From CAZSBB01 sp964605235 (GTDB lineage Bacteria > Planctomycetota > Phycisphaerae > Phycisphaerales > Phycisphaeraceae), in assembly GCA_964605235.1 (NCBI GenBank), contig CAZSBB010000035.1:4337-68336 (forward strand): 64,000 nucleotides of DNA, read 5' to 3'. The translations under genes and the position numbers were made by a program. The stretch's first letter is position 1; every line of letters begins with the position of its first letter. The notes under the pieces are model-generated. The model was not told the DNA's origin, searched no databases, and was given only the letters and a program-made list of their open reading frames with translations. This document shows, piece by piece, positions 23,177 through 32,080 of this stretch.

Positions 23177-24697
23177 ATGGCTGCATTACGCGCGGTACAT
23201 GGGCTGGGCATCGACGTGGGCACCACCGCCTGCAAAGCGGTGCTGTTGACTGCCCGTGGTGAGGTCCTCGGCGCGGGCAGTGCGGACTATCCGTTGCTCA
23301 CCGAACAGCCCGGCCAGGCGGCGCAGGACGTGGAAGTTGTGTGGCGCGGCGTCACTCACGCTGTGCATCAAGCATTATCCCACGCCCACGCTCAGCCTGA
23401 TGCCGTGGCGCTCAGCGGCGCGATGCACAGCCTGCTGGGTGTGGATCAACAGGATCGCCCGTTGGGGCCGGCGCTCACCTGGGCGGACACGCAGGCACAA
23501 GCATGGATCACGGAGGCCGACCGCGCCCGGCATCAGCGCAGCGGTTGTCCCGCCGGTGCGATGTACCATTCGCCGCGCTTGCGCTGGTGGGACGCCACGC
23601 GCCCCGGCTGGCGCGGCAGCATCGCCCGGCTGGTGGGGGTCAAGGATTTTCTGCTCCATCGACTGGTCGGCGCGTGGGTGACGGACTGCGCCAGCGCCTG
23701 TGCCACGGGTTTGCTCAACGTGCATACCGCCCGCTGGGATGAAGCGACGCTGGGCGAACTGGGCTGGGACGAGCAGCGTTTGCCGCGCGTCGCGTTGCCG
23801 ACGCAGGTGGTGGGCCAGGTGACGGCGGACGCCGCGGCTGCGCTGGGCATCCCGGCGGGTTTGCCGGTGGCGGCGGGCTTGAGCGATGGCGCTGCCGCGA
23901 ACCTCGGCGCAGGGGCGTGGGCAGGGCAGCGGGTCGCCATCACGCTGGGCACCAGCGGCGCGGTGCGCTATGTCGCGGATCAGCCGTTGCTCGATGAGCA
24001 GGGGCGGCACTGGTGTTACGCACTGGGCGCCGAGCGCTGGCTCTGCGGCGGGGCGATCAACAACGCGGGACTGCTGATCAAATGGCTCGCCACGCGGTTC
24101 TTCAGCGAGATGTCCTGGCGCGAGGCTTTTGCCCACATGAGCGAGCTGATCGAGCGGACGCCGGCGGGCGCGGAAGGGTTGACGCTGCTGCCGTACCTGG
24201 CGGGGGAGCGTTGTCCGCACAACCGCGCGGACCTGACGGCAGCGCTGCATGGGTTGACGCTGACGCATGGGCGGGCGCACCTGGCGCGGGCGGCGGCGGA
24301 GGCGATCGCGTATTGCATCGCCGATGTGTGGCAGGTGTTGCGCTTGGAGGGTGGTGAAATGGTTGGCGGAGGTTTGCATCCCCGGGCAGAGCCCGGGGCT
24401 AAGGGGGTTGAGGTGCGCTTGACCGGCGGGGTGACCAGTGGTCGGCCGTGGATGCAGGTGCTGGCGGATGTGCTGGGCGTGACCATCGTGCCGGTGCAGT
24501 CGGCGGATGCGTCAGCGCAGGGAGCCGGCGCGCTGGCGCTGCATGCGGCGGGGGCGCTGCGGGAGTTGGCGGATTACCAGCCGGGCGAGTTGGGTGAGCC
24601 GGTCAGTCCCCATGCAGCAAACCTCGCCAGTTATCAGCAGTGGCATCGGCATTTCCAGCATTTGGCGGCGTGGGCAAAGCGTCAGGATCATCACTGA
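23177..24697 (+). CDS. FGGY-family carbohydrate kinase (gluconokinase/xylulokinase-like)
   Basis: 506 residues. The N-terminal phosphate motif LGIDVGTTACKAVLL, GAMHSLLGVDQQDRPLGPALTWADTQAQ, the adenosine region ITLGTSGAVR and the C-terminal EVRLTGG place it in the FGGY sugar kinases. The AMHSLL and CPAGAMYHSPRLRWW segments resemble gluconate kinases. Residues 400-409 (LHPRAEPGAK) are encoded by a family E palindromic repeat that keeps the reading frame. They fall between the late helix (VLRLEGGEMVGGG) and the VEVRLTGG strand, where a surface loop is expected. The 3' end overlaps the convergent hydrolase gene by 95 bases. Confidence 0.88.
   Translation: MAALRAVHGLGIDVGTTACKAVLLTARGEVLGAGSADYPLLTEQPGQAAQDVEVVWRGVTHAVHQALSHAHAQPDAVALSGAMHSLLGVDQQDRPLGPALTWADTQAQAWITEADRARHQRSGCPAGAMYHSPRLRWWDATRPGWRGSIARLVGVKDFLLHRLVGAWVTDCASACATGLLNVHTARWDEATLGELGWDEQRLPRVALPTQVVGQVTADAAAALGIPAGLPVAAGLSDGAAANLGAGAWAGQRVAITLGTSGAVRYVADQPLLDEQGRHWCYALGAERWLCGGAINNAGLLIKWLATRFFSEMSWREAFAHMSELIERTPAGAEGLTLLPYLAGERCPHNRADLTAALHGLTLTHGRAHLARAAAEAIAYCIADVWQVLRLEGGEMVGGGLHPRAEPGAKGVEVRLTGGVTSGRPWMQVLADVLGVTIVPVQSADASAQGAGALALHAAGALRELADYQPGELGEPVSPHAANLASYQQWHRHFQHLAAWAKRQDHH
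24374..24403. repeat. Palindromic repeat, family E, copy 2, inside the FGGY kinase gene
   Basis: CCCCGGGC-AGA-GCCCGGGG stem (24380-24387 / 24391-24398) with CTAAG on one side and TTGCAT on the other. Read on the minus strand it gives CTTAGCCCCGGG...CCCGGGG-ATGCAA, i.e. the family consensus lacking the four bases CTAA before ATGCA. The 30 bases are in frame and encode LHPRAEPGAK. Confidence 0.8.
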
Positions 24698-25733
24698 CCA
24701 GCGGCGCCAGCACCGGCAGACCATCGCTCCACAGCCCCACATAGGTGAAGTCCAATCCCAGCAGGTGGCGCAGCTCCGGTTGCGGATCCCGCGCCCGATC
24801 CCACAGCATGTCGAACGGCCGCCAGAGCTGATAAAAGTCCACGGCATCGGCATAGCGGACCCAGGCGCGGAAGTTGAGTCCCTTGGCGGTGCGCGCCTGC
24901 TTAAGCGTCTGCTCCCGGCCGCGCGGGATGATCATGTCGTCGTAACCCAGATGCAGCGCCATGGGGGCGAGGTGGCCGGCCGTCAGCAGCGGTTGGCCCC
25001 GGGTGTCGCTGCGCAGCAGGAGATAGCGTTTGTTCTGGCGCGGGATGAGCGTGGTTTCGCGGAAGATGCGTTTGGCGTCCCAGTCGCCCACGATGGGATC
25101 GCGGTCGCCTGCCACGACCAGCAGCAGCGTGTCGGCGGGCATCTGATCCAGGTGGTCGAGACTGAACAGCGAGGAGCGCCCCGGCTGCACGCTCATCACC
25201 GCGCCGGGGCGCGGGAGCGTCGGATCATTCGCCGCCGCGACGGCATACTTGGCGGCGAGCAACCCGCCGCAGGAATGGCCGAGGCTGGCGACATACAGCC
25301 GATTGGCGCGCTCGCCCAGCCGCTCGAAGGCGTCGCGGATGGACGCCAGCGCGCTGGGCAGGAACAGGTCGGGACTGGTCAGCGGGCCGCCCTGATAGAT
25401 GGGAAAAATCACCACCGCGCCGCTGCGCGCCAGGTGGTCGATCCATCCGCCGTACGCCACGGGGTCCGTCTCACCCCAACCGTGGAAGAACAGCACCACC
25501 GGCGGGGGGATGCTTGGTTCCGGGTCGGCCGGCCGAAAAATCCAATACTGCTCCAGCCCTTCGCCATAGCTGCTCTTGAGCACCGCGCCGTGCAGGTACG
25601 CGCTGCCACCGGGCCCGGACTCCGGCTGGGTGGGGGCGGTGATGCCAGTGGACGCCGGCGCGGTGGTTTGACCCCATGCCGGCGCCGTCAGCACCGCGAG
25701 CAAGGCGATCAGCATCAGGCGGGAACGAGACAA
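24603..25733 (-). CDS. Secreted alpha/beta hydrolase
   Basis: About 376 residues from TTG 25733, chosen because GGAGG lies five bases upstream and a signal peptide (SRSRLMLIALLAVLTAPAWGQ) follows directly. A longer frame to 25829 translates an inverted repeat. The core shows VVLFFHGWGE (oxyanion strand) and the nucleophile elbow GHSCGG. Later segments LLLVVAGDRDPIVG and LTAGHLAP could supply the acid and the histidine. It acts outside the cytoplasm on an unknown ester or peptide. It overlaps the kinase gene tail to tail by 95 bases. Confidence 0.8.
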   Translation of the reverse strand: MSRSRLMLIALLAVLTAPAWGQTTAPASTGITAPTQPESGPGGSAYLHGAVLKSSYGEGLEQYWIFRPADPEPSIPPPVVLFFHGWGETDPVAYGGWIDHLARSGAVVIFPIYQGGPLTSPDLFLPSALASIRDAFERLGERANRLYVASLGHSCGGLLAAKYAVAAANDPTLPRPGAVMSVQPGRSSLFSLDHLDQMPADTLLLVVAGDRDPIVGDWDAKRIFRETTLIPRQNKRYLLLRSDTRGQPLLTAGHLAPMALHLGYDDMIIPRGREQTLKQARTAKGLNFRAWVRYADAVDFYQLWRPFDMLWDRARDPQPELRHLLGLDFTYVGLWSDGLPVLAPLVSDDPDALPTPPNAGNADATADNWRGLLHGD

Positions 25734-25746
25734 TAGAACCTCCGGA

Positions 25747-25917
25747 TCGGGTGATTGGTTGATTTGTGATTTGTTGATTTGAAATCGGCCAAGCAGGGTC
25801 TGCGAGTCCACAAACACGTGCGTGGACACTTAGCCCCGGGTCAATGACCCGGGGCTAAATGCAAGCGGATCACGTCAACAGATCACCACATCAACAAATC
25901 AACCAATCCATCACCCG
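25747..25917. repeat. Inverted repeat, family D (TTGGTTGATTTG type), enclosing a family E palindrome
   Basis: Left arm (from 25747) reads CGGGTGATTGGTTGATTTG; right arm (to about 25917) reads CAAATCAACCAATCCATCACCCG, its near reverse complement with a four-base insertion. Additional TGATTTGTTGATTT / ATCACCACATCAAC segments extend the pairing. The family E copy 25830-25858 sits in the loop. The right arm also supplies the stop codon of the thioredoxin-like gene. Confidence 0.75.
25830..25858. repeat. Palindromic repeat, family E, copy 3
   Basis: Perfect 14-bp palindrome TTAGCCCCGGGTCA / TGACCCGGGGCTAA around a single central A, flanked by CAC on the left and ATGCA on the right, as in copy 1 on the opposite strand. 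Confidence 0.85.
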
Positions 25918-26492
25918 GGGAAGTAATCCGGCGCGCTGCCGGCCTTCCACTTGATGTTGCACCCGGCGCTGGGCCGCTGCGGCTCAATCGGGGGTTCGCA
26001 CGCCAGCAGCGCCGCCACGGCCGCACGCAGGTCGCGTCCGGTCACGGGGATGTCGCCCTTGGGCCGGGAGTCATCGAGCTGCCCGCGGTAGACGCATTTG
26101 AGATGCCCGTCGAACAGGAAAAAGTCCGGGGTGCAGGCGGCGCGGTACGCCTTGGCGATCGCCTGCGACTCGTCCAGCAGGTAGGGAAAGCTGTACCCCC
26201 GGGCGGCTTTTTCAGCTTTCATGTGCGCTGGGCTGTCGTCGGGATACTTGGCGATGTCGTTGCTCATGATCGCCACCACGTTGATGCCCTTGGCGGGCAG
26301 GTCCCGGCCCAGTTTGGCGAGCTCGCCGGCAACATGCTTGACGAACGGGCAGTGGTTGCAGATGAACATGATGAGTGTGCCGTTGACCCCGCGAATGGCG
26401 GACAACGAAACCAGCTTGCCTTCGGTGTCGGGAAGGTTGAAGTCAGGCGCGGTGGCGCCCAGCGGCATCATCGTGGAATTGACCAGCACCAT
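25911..26492 (-). CDS. Thioredoxin-like (redoxin/AhpC-TSA) family protein
   Basis: 193 residues. The N-terminus MPLGATAPDFNLPDTEGKLVSLS, the cysteine pair in FICNHCPFVKH and the thioredoxin-type segment CTPDFFLFD define a redoxin fold. The ending GCNIKWKAGSAPDYF is a conserved tail in this subfamily. It probably acts in the cytoplasm as a thiol-dependent peroxidase or disulfide reductase; no signal peptide is seen. The stop codon is contributed by the right arm of the family D repeat. Confidence 0.85.
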   Translation of the reverse strand: MVLVNSTMMPLGATAPDFNLPDTEGKLVSLSAIRGVNGTLIMFICNHCPFVKHVAGELAKLGRDLPAKGINVVAIMSNDIAKYPDDSPAHMKAEKAARGYSFPYLLDESQAIAKAYRAACTPDFFLFDGHLKCVYRGQLDDSRPKGDIPVTGRDLRAAVAALLACEPPIEPQRPSAGCNIKWKAGSAPDYFPG

Positions 26493-26606
26493 GGATGGAC
26501 TCCTTTTGTGCGGGAAAACGGCAGGAATTACCCCGGACAGGATGAACAGGCAACCCCCGGGTGAAGGTTGAGCTACGAGGGATTCTAGCCCAGGGAATAT
26601 GCCAAG

Positions 26607-27986
26607 TCAGCGGGCCGCGCGCGTTTTGCGTTTGGGTTTGCTGGCAGGTCGAGCAGCGGGTTTGCTGACGCGCGCTGCTTTGCCGCTGGATTGCCGCTCC
26701 GTCGTCAGCGCAAACTTCACTTCGCCTCCGACGATGGTCGTCACCGGGCGGCTGGTGACCTGCCAACCGTGGAAGGGGCAGTTGCGGCTCTTGCTGCGGA
26801 ACTCGTTGGCGTCGATGGTCCAGGTCTGCTGCGGGTCGATGAGCGTCACGTCGGCATCCGCGCCGGGGGTGAGCGTGCCCTTGCCCGTCAGCCCGCAGAG
26901 CTGCGCGGGGTTGCAGGTCATCAGCGCCAGCAGGCGCGGCCAATCGATGGTTTCGGTTTCAATCAGGGCTTTGACGTACAGCGGCAGCGCGCCTTCCAGT
27001 CCCAGGATGCCATACGGCGCAGCCGCGAACTCCAGCGATTTTTCCTCGGCGGTGTGCGGGGCGTGATCGGTGGCGAGGATGGTGATGACGCCGTCGCGGA
27101 TGCCGGCCCGAATGGCGTCGATGTCGCGTTGCTGGCGCAGGGGCGGGTTCATCTTGAAATTGCTGTCGTAGGTTTTGCAGCAGTCTTCGGTCAGCAGCAG
27201 ATGATGGGGCGACGCCTCGGCGGTGATGTGCGCCTGGCCGAACAGGTCATGCCGGGCGCGGCGGATCATATCGACGCTGCCGCCGGAGGACAGATGCTGC
27301 ACGTGGTAGCGGGCGCCGATGTCGCGGTTGAGCAGGATGTCGCGCTGAATGATCAGTTCCTCGGCAACGCGCGGCCAACCGGGCAGGCCCAGGCGGGTCG
27401 CCACCGCGCCGGCATTCATCGCCCCGCCGCCGAGTTCCGGGTCTTCGCAGTGCTGCATGATGACTTTGCCGGTCATCTTGATGTAGGCGAGGGCTTTGGC
27501 CATCACGCTGGCGGAAGCGACCGCCACGCCGTCGTCGGAGAAGCCGACCGCGCCGGCCTCCGCCATCAGGCCGATCTCGGCAAGCTCTTTGCCTTCCCGG
27601 CCCTTGGTGATGGCGCCGATGGGAAACACGTTGGCGAGATTGGCGCGCCGCGCCTGGTTGAGCACGAAGTCAATCCGGCCCGCATCGTCCAGCGCGGGCT
27701 TGGTGTTGGGCATGCAGCAGACGGTGGTGAAGCCGCCCGCCACAGCCGCGGCGGCTCCGGTGGCGATGGTTTCCTTTTCCTCCTGCCCCGGCTCACGGAA
27801 GTGGACGTGGATGTCGATGAGACCCGGCGCGACGATCAGGCCGGTGGCGTCAATCACCTTGCCCGTCGGTTTAGTGATCCTGCCCAGGCGTTTGATCTTG
27901 CCGTTTTCAATTTCCAGGTCAGTGACCTGATCCACCTGATTGGCGGGGTCGATGACACGTCCGTGGCGAATGGTGAGCGCTGGCAT
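26607..27986 (-). CDS. pyrC: Dihydroorotase
   Basis: 459 residues. Metal-binding HxH is at residues 60-62 (DIHVHFREPGQEEKET). Other landmarks are GGFTTVCCMPNTKPALDD, the metal histidines in RYHVQHLSSGGSVDMI and TAEASPHHLLLTED, and ILATDHAPHTAEEKSLEF. This is the AllB/PyrC type I dihydroorotase group, which closes carbamoyl aspartate to dihydroorotate in pyrimidine synthesis. A basic, low-complexity tail of about 30 residues (KPAARPASKPKRKTRAAR) extends beyond the usual end. No other pyr gene is next to it. Confidence 0.94.
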   Translation of the reverse strand: MPALTIRHGRVIDPANQVDQVTDLEIENGKIKRLGRITKPTGKVIDATGLIVAPGLIDIHVHFREPGQEEKETIATGAAAAVAGGFTTVCCMPNTKPALDDAGRIDFVLNQARRANLANVFPIGAITKGREGKELAEIGLMAEAGAVGFSDDGVAVASASVMAKALAYIKMTGKVIMQHCEDPELGGGAMNAGAVATRLGLPGWPRVAEELIIQRDILLNRDIGARYHVQHLSSGGSVDMIRRARHDLFGQAHITAEASPHHLLLTEDCCKTYDSNFKMNPPLRQQRDIDAIRAGIRDGVITILATDHAPHTAEEKSLEFAAAPYGILGLEGALPLYVKALIETETIDWPRLLALMTCNPAQLCGLTGKGTLTPGADADVTLIDPQQTWTIDANEFRSKSRNCPFHGWQVTSRPVTTIVGGEVKFALTTERQSSGKAARVSKPAARPASKPKRKTRAAR

Positions 27987-28037
27987 GGCGCATAGCTTAG
28001 CGTGCGCGGGGGCAGGCGCGCAGGCGGCTGGGGCTGC

Positions 28038-29459
28038 TCACGCGACAAAGCGGATGTCCGGCACCTGCCCGGCTTCCAGCAGTTCGTGGCAGGCATCAAA
28101 AAAGCGATCCAACTCCGCCCGGCAGGTGTACAGGCCCAGCAGCGACCAGTTGAGCGTGGTGGTCGCCGGCTGGCGGCGCAGGGGTTGGCCCTGGGTGCGT
28201 TTGACCAGATCGCGGTAGACCTTCGCCAGCACTTTGGGGCGTCCATCGTGGGTGAAGATGCCGCCGTGGTTGGAGATGTCGTTGGCGGCGGGCATGTCCA
28301 TCAGCGGCCAGTTGATGAAGCCGTTGCTGTGCGGCTCGAGCGCGGTGATGAGCGTGTGCATGTAGTGGGCATGCTCCTGTTCGCTGCGATGCGGCAGATC
28401 GCACAGGAAACGCGACGCGCCTCCGCCATACCAGCCGAACTCCTGAATGACCACCGGCTTGCCGTAGTGCTCGAAGCGCGACATGGCGATGCAGCTGTTG
28501 AGCCAGTAGCGCAGCGGCGCGCCGCCGTCGAGCGGGTCGCCGCGTCCGTCGGGGACTGCCTGCCAGGCGGGATAGGGATGATGGGTCACGAAATCGAACA
28601 GCTCATGCACGGCGCGGTTGTGGAACCCGTTGGCGAGCCAGAGGTTCTGGTCGGGGCTCAGCCAGGTGTTGTTGCCCGAGCAGATCATGTGGTGGGGGCT
28701 GGCGGCGCGAATGACATCGCACTGGGCTTTGCACCAGGCGTAGCCACGGTCGTTGAGATAGCAGCGCTGGTCATAGGCGTGGGGATGGAAGGGCTGTTCC
28801 ACGAAGCGCACCGAGCCGGGCACGTCGGCGTAGGCGTGGTACGCGCTGCCATAGTTCCGGTTGAGCAGGGCGACCGAACCATATTTGGTTTCCAGCCAGG
28901 CGGGCCAGCCGTCGAGCAGCATGGCGCGCACGGAGCGGGCTTCAGGCTTGGCCTGTTCGGCGACGAAGTGTTCCTGTTCGTCGTAGAGCAGTTCGTTGCG
29001 CAGGTCCCACGCCCAGATGGCGGGATGATTGGCGTAATGTCCGACGAAGGCGCGCCAGAAGGCGCAGCTTTCTTCCAGCGCCCGCCCGTTGTCCGCCAGC
29101 CGGGCGATGTCGAACCAGTCGTTGCCGCCGACATATCCGCCCACCGGCATCAGGTAGACGCCATGCTTGTCCGCCAGCCGGATGAAGGTGTCCCAGTTCT
29201 TCATGCCCGCCGGCTTCAGGCCCGCTTGCGGGTCGAACACCTCGTTGACGCCGATCGCCTGACGCAGGCAGTTGAGCCCCAGTTCCTGCATGGCGGCCAG
29301 GCGGCGCTCGCAGTCGGCGGCGTTAAAGTTGCGAAACAGCGTGCCCTGCACCGGGTGCTGGTCATTGAGCATGTTTCCGCCGATGGGGCTGACATACGCT
29401 CCGGCGGCAGTGATGAAATTCCAGCGATCGGGCGCCACGCGAACCGGGGACAGCGACAT
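28038..29459 (-). CDS. GH5-like (cellulase superfamily) glycoside hydrolase
   Basis: 473 residues. The TIM-barrel signature of clan A glycosidases is visible: WAWDLRNELL holds the likely acid/base Glu and VIQEFGWYGGG the nucleophile Glu. The early segments LNCLRQAIGVNEVFDP and GVYLMPVGGYVGG fit the first barrel strands. No signal peptide is present, so the enzyme may be cytoplasmic or exported in another way. The substrate (mannan, glucan or other) is not evident. Upstream panB is on the same strand, 70 bases away. Confidence 0.82.
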   Translation of the reverse strand: MSLSPVRVAPDRWNFITAAGAYVSPIGGNMLNDQHPVQGTLFRNFNAADCERRLAAMQELGLNCLRQAIGVNEVFDPQAGLKPAGMKNWDTFIRLADKHGVYLMPVGGYVGGNDWFDIARLADNGRALEESCAFWRAFVGHYANHPAIWAWDLRNELLYDEQEHFVAEQAKPEARSVRAMLLDGWPAWLETKYGSVALLNRNYGSAYHAYADVPGSVRFVEQPFHPHAYDQRCYLNDRGYAWCKAQCDVIRAASPHHMICSGNNTWLSPDQNLWLANGFHNRAVHELFDFVTHHPYPAWQAVPDGRGDPLDGGAPLRYWLNSCIAMSRFEHYGKPVVIQEFGWYGGGASRFLCDLPHRSEQEHAHYMHTLITALEPHSNGFINWPLMDMPAANDISNHGGIFTHDGRPKVLAKVYRDLVKRTQGQPLRRQPATTTLNWSLLGLYTCRAELDRFFDACHELLEAGQVPDIRFVA

Positions 29460-29529
29460 CAGTGGATTTCCTGCAGCTTATGACCCGACCTCGCCGCCGG
29501 GGATGCCCGAGGCGCCCACATGCGACGCA

Positions 29530-30390
29530 CTACTTCTCTTCCAGCCGATACGGATGATCGTCACGCAGGTAGCGCCCAGAGCGAATCAACGCCCCCCAGC
29601 GCCGCGCGCCTTCCACGACCTGCTCACCCAGATTGACCATCGGCGGGGCGAACGGGGCGTGCCAGTCGGTCAGTCCCAGCACGTCGTGCAGCACCACCAC
29701 ATGGCCGTGACAGGCGGGCCCGGCGCCGCAGCCGATCACGATCGTCGGCTCGCCATCGGCGCGGCGGTGCGTCACCGCATCCACCACCTGGCGGGCGGCT
29801 TCGGCGGGCACGGCTTCGAGCAACACCGCCGTCGCGCCGGCATCCACCAGCGCCACGGCCGCGCGGGTCAGCGCATCGACCTCGCCCTGGCTGTGGTACA
29901 CCTTGCGATACCGGCCCTGAATGCGTTTGTGCTGCGGCCGGGAACCCAGATGCGCGATCACCGGAATGCCCGCGCTCGCCATGCGCCCGATCAACCCGGC
30001 ATGACTTTCGTCGGCTTCCAGCTTCACGCCGTCGGCGCCGGCATCCGCCATGAACGCGGTCGCATGCCGCAGCGCTTCATCATCCCCGCACTGGTAGCTG
30101 CCAAAGGGCATGTCCGCCATCACGAACGCCAGCGGCGCGCCGCGGCGCACAGCGGCGGTGAGGGTGAGCATGAAGTCCATCTTGGCGGGCAGCGTGGAGT
30201 CGTGCCCCAGCACCATCTGGGCGGCGGTGTCGCCCACCAGCAGCGTGCGGATGCCGCCGCGCCACAGCAGGTTCGCCATCACCGCGTCATAGCAGGTCAG
30301 CATGGCGATCGCGTCACCGCGCTTGACCTGTTGGCGCAAGGTGCGCCAGCTCACACGTTCCTGCTCAGTTGAAGGGGAGGATGCAGCCAT
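29530..30390 (-). CDS. panB: 3-methyl-2-oxobutanoate hydroxymethyltransferase
   Basis: 286 residues. PanB motifs include AMLTCYDAVMANLLWRGG, LLVGDTAAQMVLGHDST (metal Asp), FVMADMPFGSYQ, the catalytic Glu in VLLEAVPAE and IGCGAGPACHGHVVVLHDVLGL. The enzyme adds a hydroxymethyl group from methylene-tetrahydrofolate to 2-oxoisovalerate, the first step to pantothenate and CoA. The usual HLGLTPQ...GGYRVQG segment is changed here to HLGSRPQHKRIQGRYRKVY, so this is a divergent member. No panC or panD is adjacent. Confidence 0.9.
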   Translation of the reverse strand: MAASSPSTEQERVSWRTLRQQVKRGDAIAMLTCYDAVMANLLWRGGIRTLLVGDTAAQMVLGHDSTLPAKMDFMLTLTAAVRRGAPLAFVMADMPFGSYQCGDDEALRHATAFMADAGADGVKLEADESHAGLIGRMASAGIPVIAHLGSRPQHKRIQGRYRKVYHSQGEVDALTRAAVALVDAGATAVLLEAVPAEAARQVVDAVTHRRADGEPTIVIGCGAGPACHGHVVVLHDVLGLTDWHAPFAPPMVNLGEQVVEGARRWGALIRSGRYLRDDHPYRLEEK

Positions 30391-30417
30391 GGGCGGATTA
30401 TAGGGCGGCCTGTCGGC

Positions 30418-30747
30418 TTACGTCGGCAAACGGCGGGCGGGCAGCAGGGCTTCAACCTGGCCGTCGCGCACCCGCGCGGCATACCGCCGGACGGTGATTT
30501 CCTCATTGTCCGGACACTTGCCGTCGCTCACGCGAAACATCCAGGCGTGCCAGGGACACACCAGACAGCCTTCGCTGACATAACCCGCCGACAAGCTGGC
30601 GCCGGCGTGGGGACACACGTCATCGAGCACATGCACGCCCGTGTCGTCGCGCAGCACCGCCAGCGTGCGCGTGCCCACTTCCACATGGCGCGGCTGATTG
30701 GGCAACAGTTCCTTGTCAGCGCACAAAGCTTTCCATTCCTCGCTCAT
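30418..30747 (-). CDS. Rieske [2Fe-2S] ferredoxin-like protein
   Basis: 109 residues from ATG 30747; a longer frame to 30849 lacks Rieske character. The cluster motifs are C45-P-H47 (VCPHAG) and C64-P-W-H67 (CPWHAWMF). The layout resembles NirD-type or dioxygenase ferredoxins: soluble, without a membrane helix. It would transfer electrons to a partner oxygenase or reductase. None is encoded next to it, so its partner is unknown. Confidence 0.87.
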   Translation of the reverse strand: MSEEWKALCADKELLPNQPRHVEVGTRTLAVLRDDTGVHVLDDVCPHAGASLSAGYVSEGCLVCPWHAWMFRVSDGKCPDNEEITVRRYAARVRDGQVEALLPARRLPT

Positions 30748-30823
30748 GTCCGACAGGATAGCGAAGCCGCGGCAATCGAGGGAATGTGCTGCCGCGCGGT
30801 TCCAGCCGGGCGCATGGCGGGGA

Positions 30824-32047
30824 TCAGGCCGCCTGACGCTTGGCGTCATGGAGGTTCAGGCGCTCGTACACCTGCATCATGCGGCGCATGCGGGCGGTGA
30901 AGGTGAAATGCGATTCGATGCGCTGCCGCGCCAGTTGGGCGAAGCGCGCCCGCTGCGGTGCGTTCTGCAACAGGGCGGTCACCGGCGGGCTCCACGCCTG
31001 CGGCTCGGTGGGCGGGAGGATCAGGCCGCACGCGCCATCCGCCAGCAGATCGCGCACCCCGCCGACGTCGGTCGCCGCCGTGGGCACGCCCATCGCCATG
31101 GCTTCAAGCACGACATTGGGCAAGCCCTCGGTGTGGCTGGGCAGCAGCAGCAGATCGAACGCTTCATACCAGCGTTGCGACTGCTTCTGCCAGCCGTGGA
31201 AATGCACGCGTTCCGCCAGACGCAGTTGGGCGACCAACTGTTCCAGCGCGGGACGCTGCGGACCATCGCCGATCAGGTGCAGATGCGTCGCTGCGGGCAA
31301 TTGCGCCAGCAGCCGGACCGCGCGATCCGCGCCTTTCTCCACGCTCAGTCGGCCGACGACGCCGATGTGCAGCGCTGCGGCGGGCAGCTTCAGGCTGGCG
31401 CACGCGGCAGCGCGATCGTGCTGCCGCACATACTCGGCGGGATCGATGGCGTTGGGGATGTAGCTCAGACCCGCCTCATTGACCCCCAGCTTGCGGGCGT
31501 GTTCCAGCAGCGGTGGGCTGACCACGACCACCTGTTCGTAGCGCGGCAGGCAGGCGTTGTCGAGGTGGTAGTACAGCCGGGTGCGCACGGTGTCCCACGT
31601 CCAGCCATGCACGGTGGTGACCAGGCGCAGCGGATGCCAGCGGCGCAGCAGCAGGCCCAGCAGGTTGGACTTGTAATCGTGGCCGTGCCAGATGGCGACG
31701 CGCTGTTGTCGGCACAGGCGCAGCAGGCGGGTGACGGTGCGCGGGTCGAGTGGGCCATGCTCGGGGAGGGAGAAGAGCGGGCATTGCTCGGCGGCGGCGC
31801 GTTGGCGAATGGCGTCGTAACCGGGATCGCCGGCGGGATGGATGTATGCCGCCGCCATGCGATAGCGGCTGGCGTCCACATGCCGCGCTGAGCGCAGGAT
31901 GGTTTTTTCCGGGCCGCCGCCGCTGGCGCGCACCACGCGCACATGCAGCACGAGGGGGCGCGGGTCCGTCGGCGCGCCCAGCTTTTGGGCGGGATCAGCC
32001 AGATCAAACGAGTTTGGAGGAGAGGCGCCGAACACGCTGGACTCCAT
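30824..32047 (-). CDS. Glycosyltransferase family 4
   Basis: 407 residues. N-terminal acceptor domain starts LVLHVRVVRASGGGPEKTIL. The donor-binding half has IGVVGRLSVEKGADRAVRLL, LHLIGDGPQRPALEQL and SHTEGLPNVVLEAMAMGVPTAATDVGG with the E-x7-E type motif of GT4. It is a retaining enzyme that probably builds a surface glycan. It is the most downstream member of the 30.8-37.9 kb minus-strand glycan locus; the radical SAM gene lies 33 bases upstream. Confidence 0.92.
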   Translation of the reverse strand: MESSVFGASPPNSFDLADPAQKLGAPTDPRPLVLHVRVVRASGGGPEKTILRSARHVDASRYRMAAAYIHPAGDPGYDAIRQRAAAEQCPLFSLPEHGPLDPRTVTRLLRLCRQQRVAIWHGHDYKSNLLGLLLRRWHPLRLVTTVHGWTWDTVRTRLYYHLDNACLPRYEQVVVVSPPLLEHARKLGVNEAGLSYIPNAIDPAEYVRQHDRAAACASLKLPAAALHIGVVGRLSVEKGADRAVRLLAQLPAATHLHLIGDGPQRPALEQLVAQLRLAERVHFHGWQKQSQRWYEAFDLLLLPSHTEGLPNVVLEAMAMGVPTAATDVGGVRDLLADGACGLILPPTEPQAWSPPVTALLQNAPQRARFAQLARQRIESHFTFTARMRRMMQVYERLNLHDAKRQAA

Positions 32048-32080
32048 TCCCCGCGTTGTGCCGCAGCCGTGCGGGCGGGT

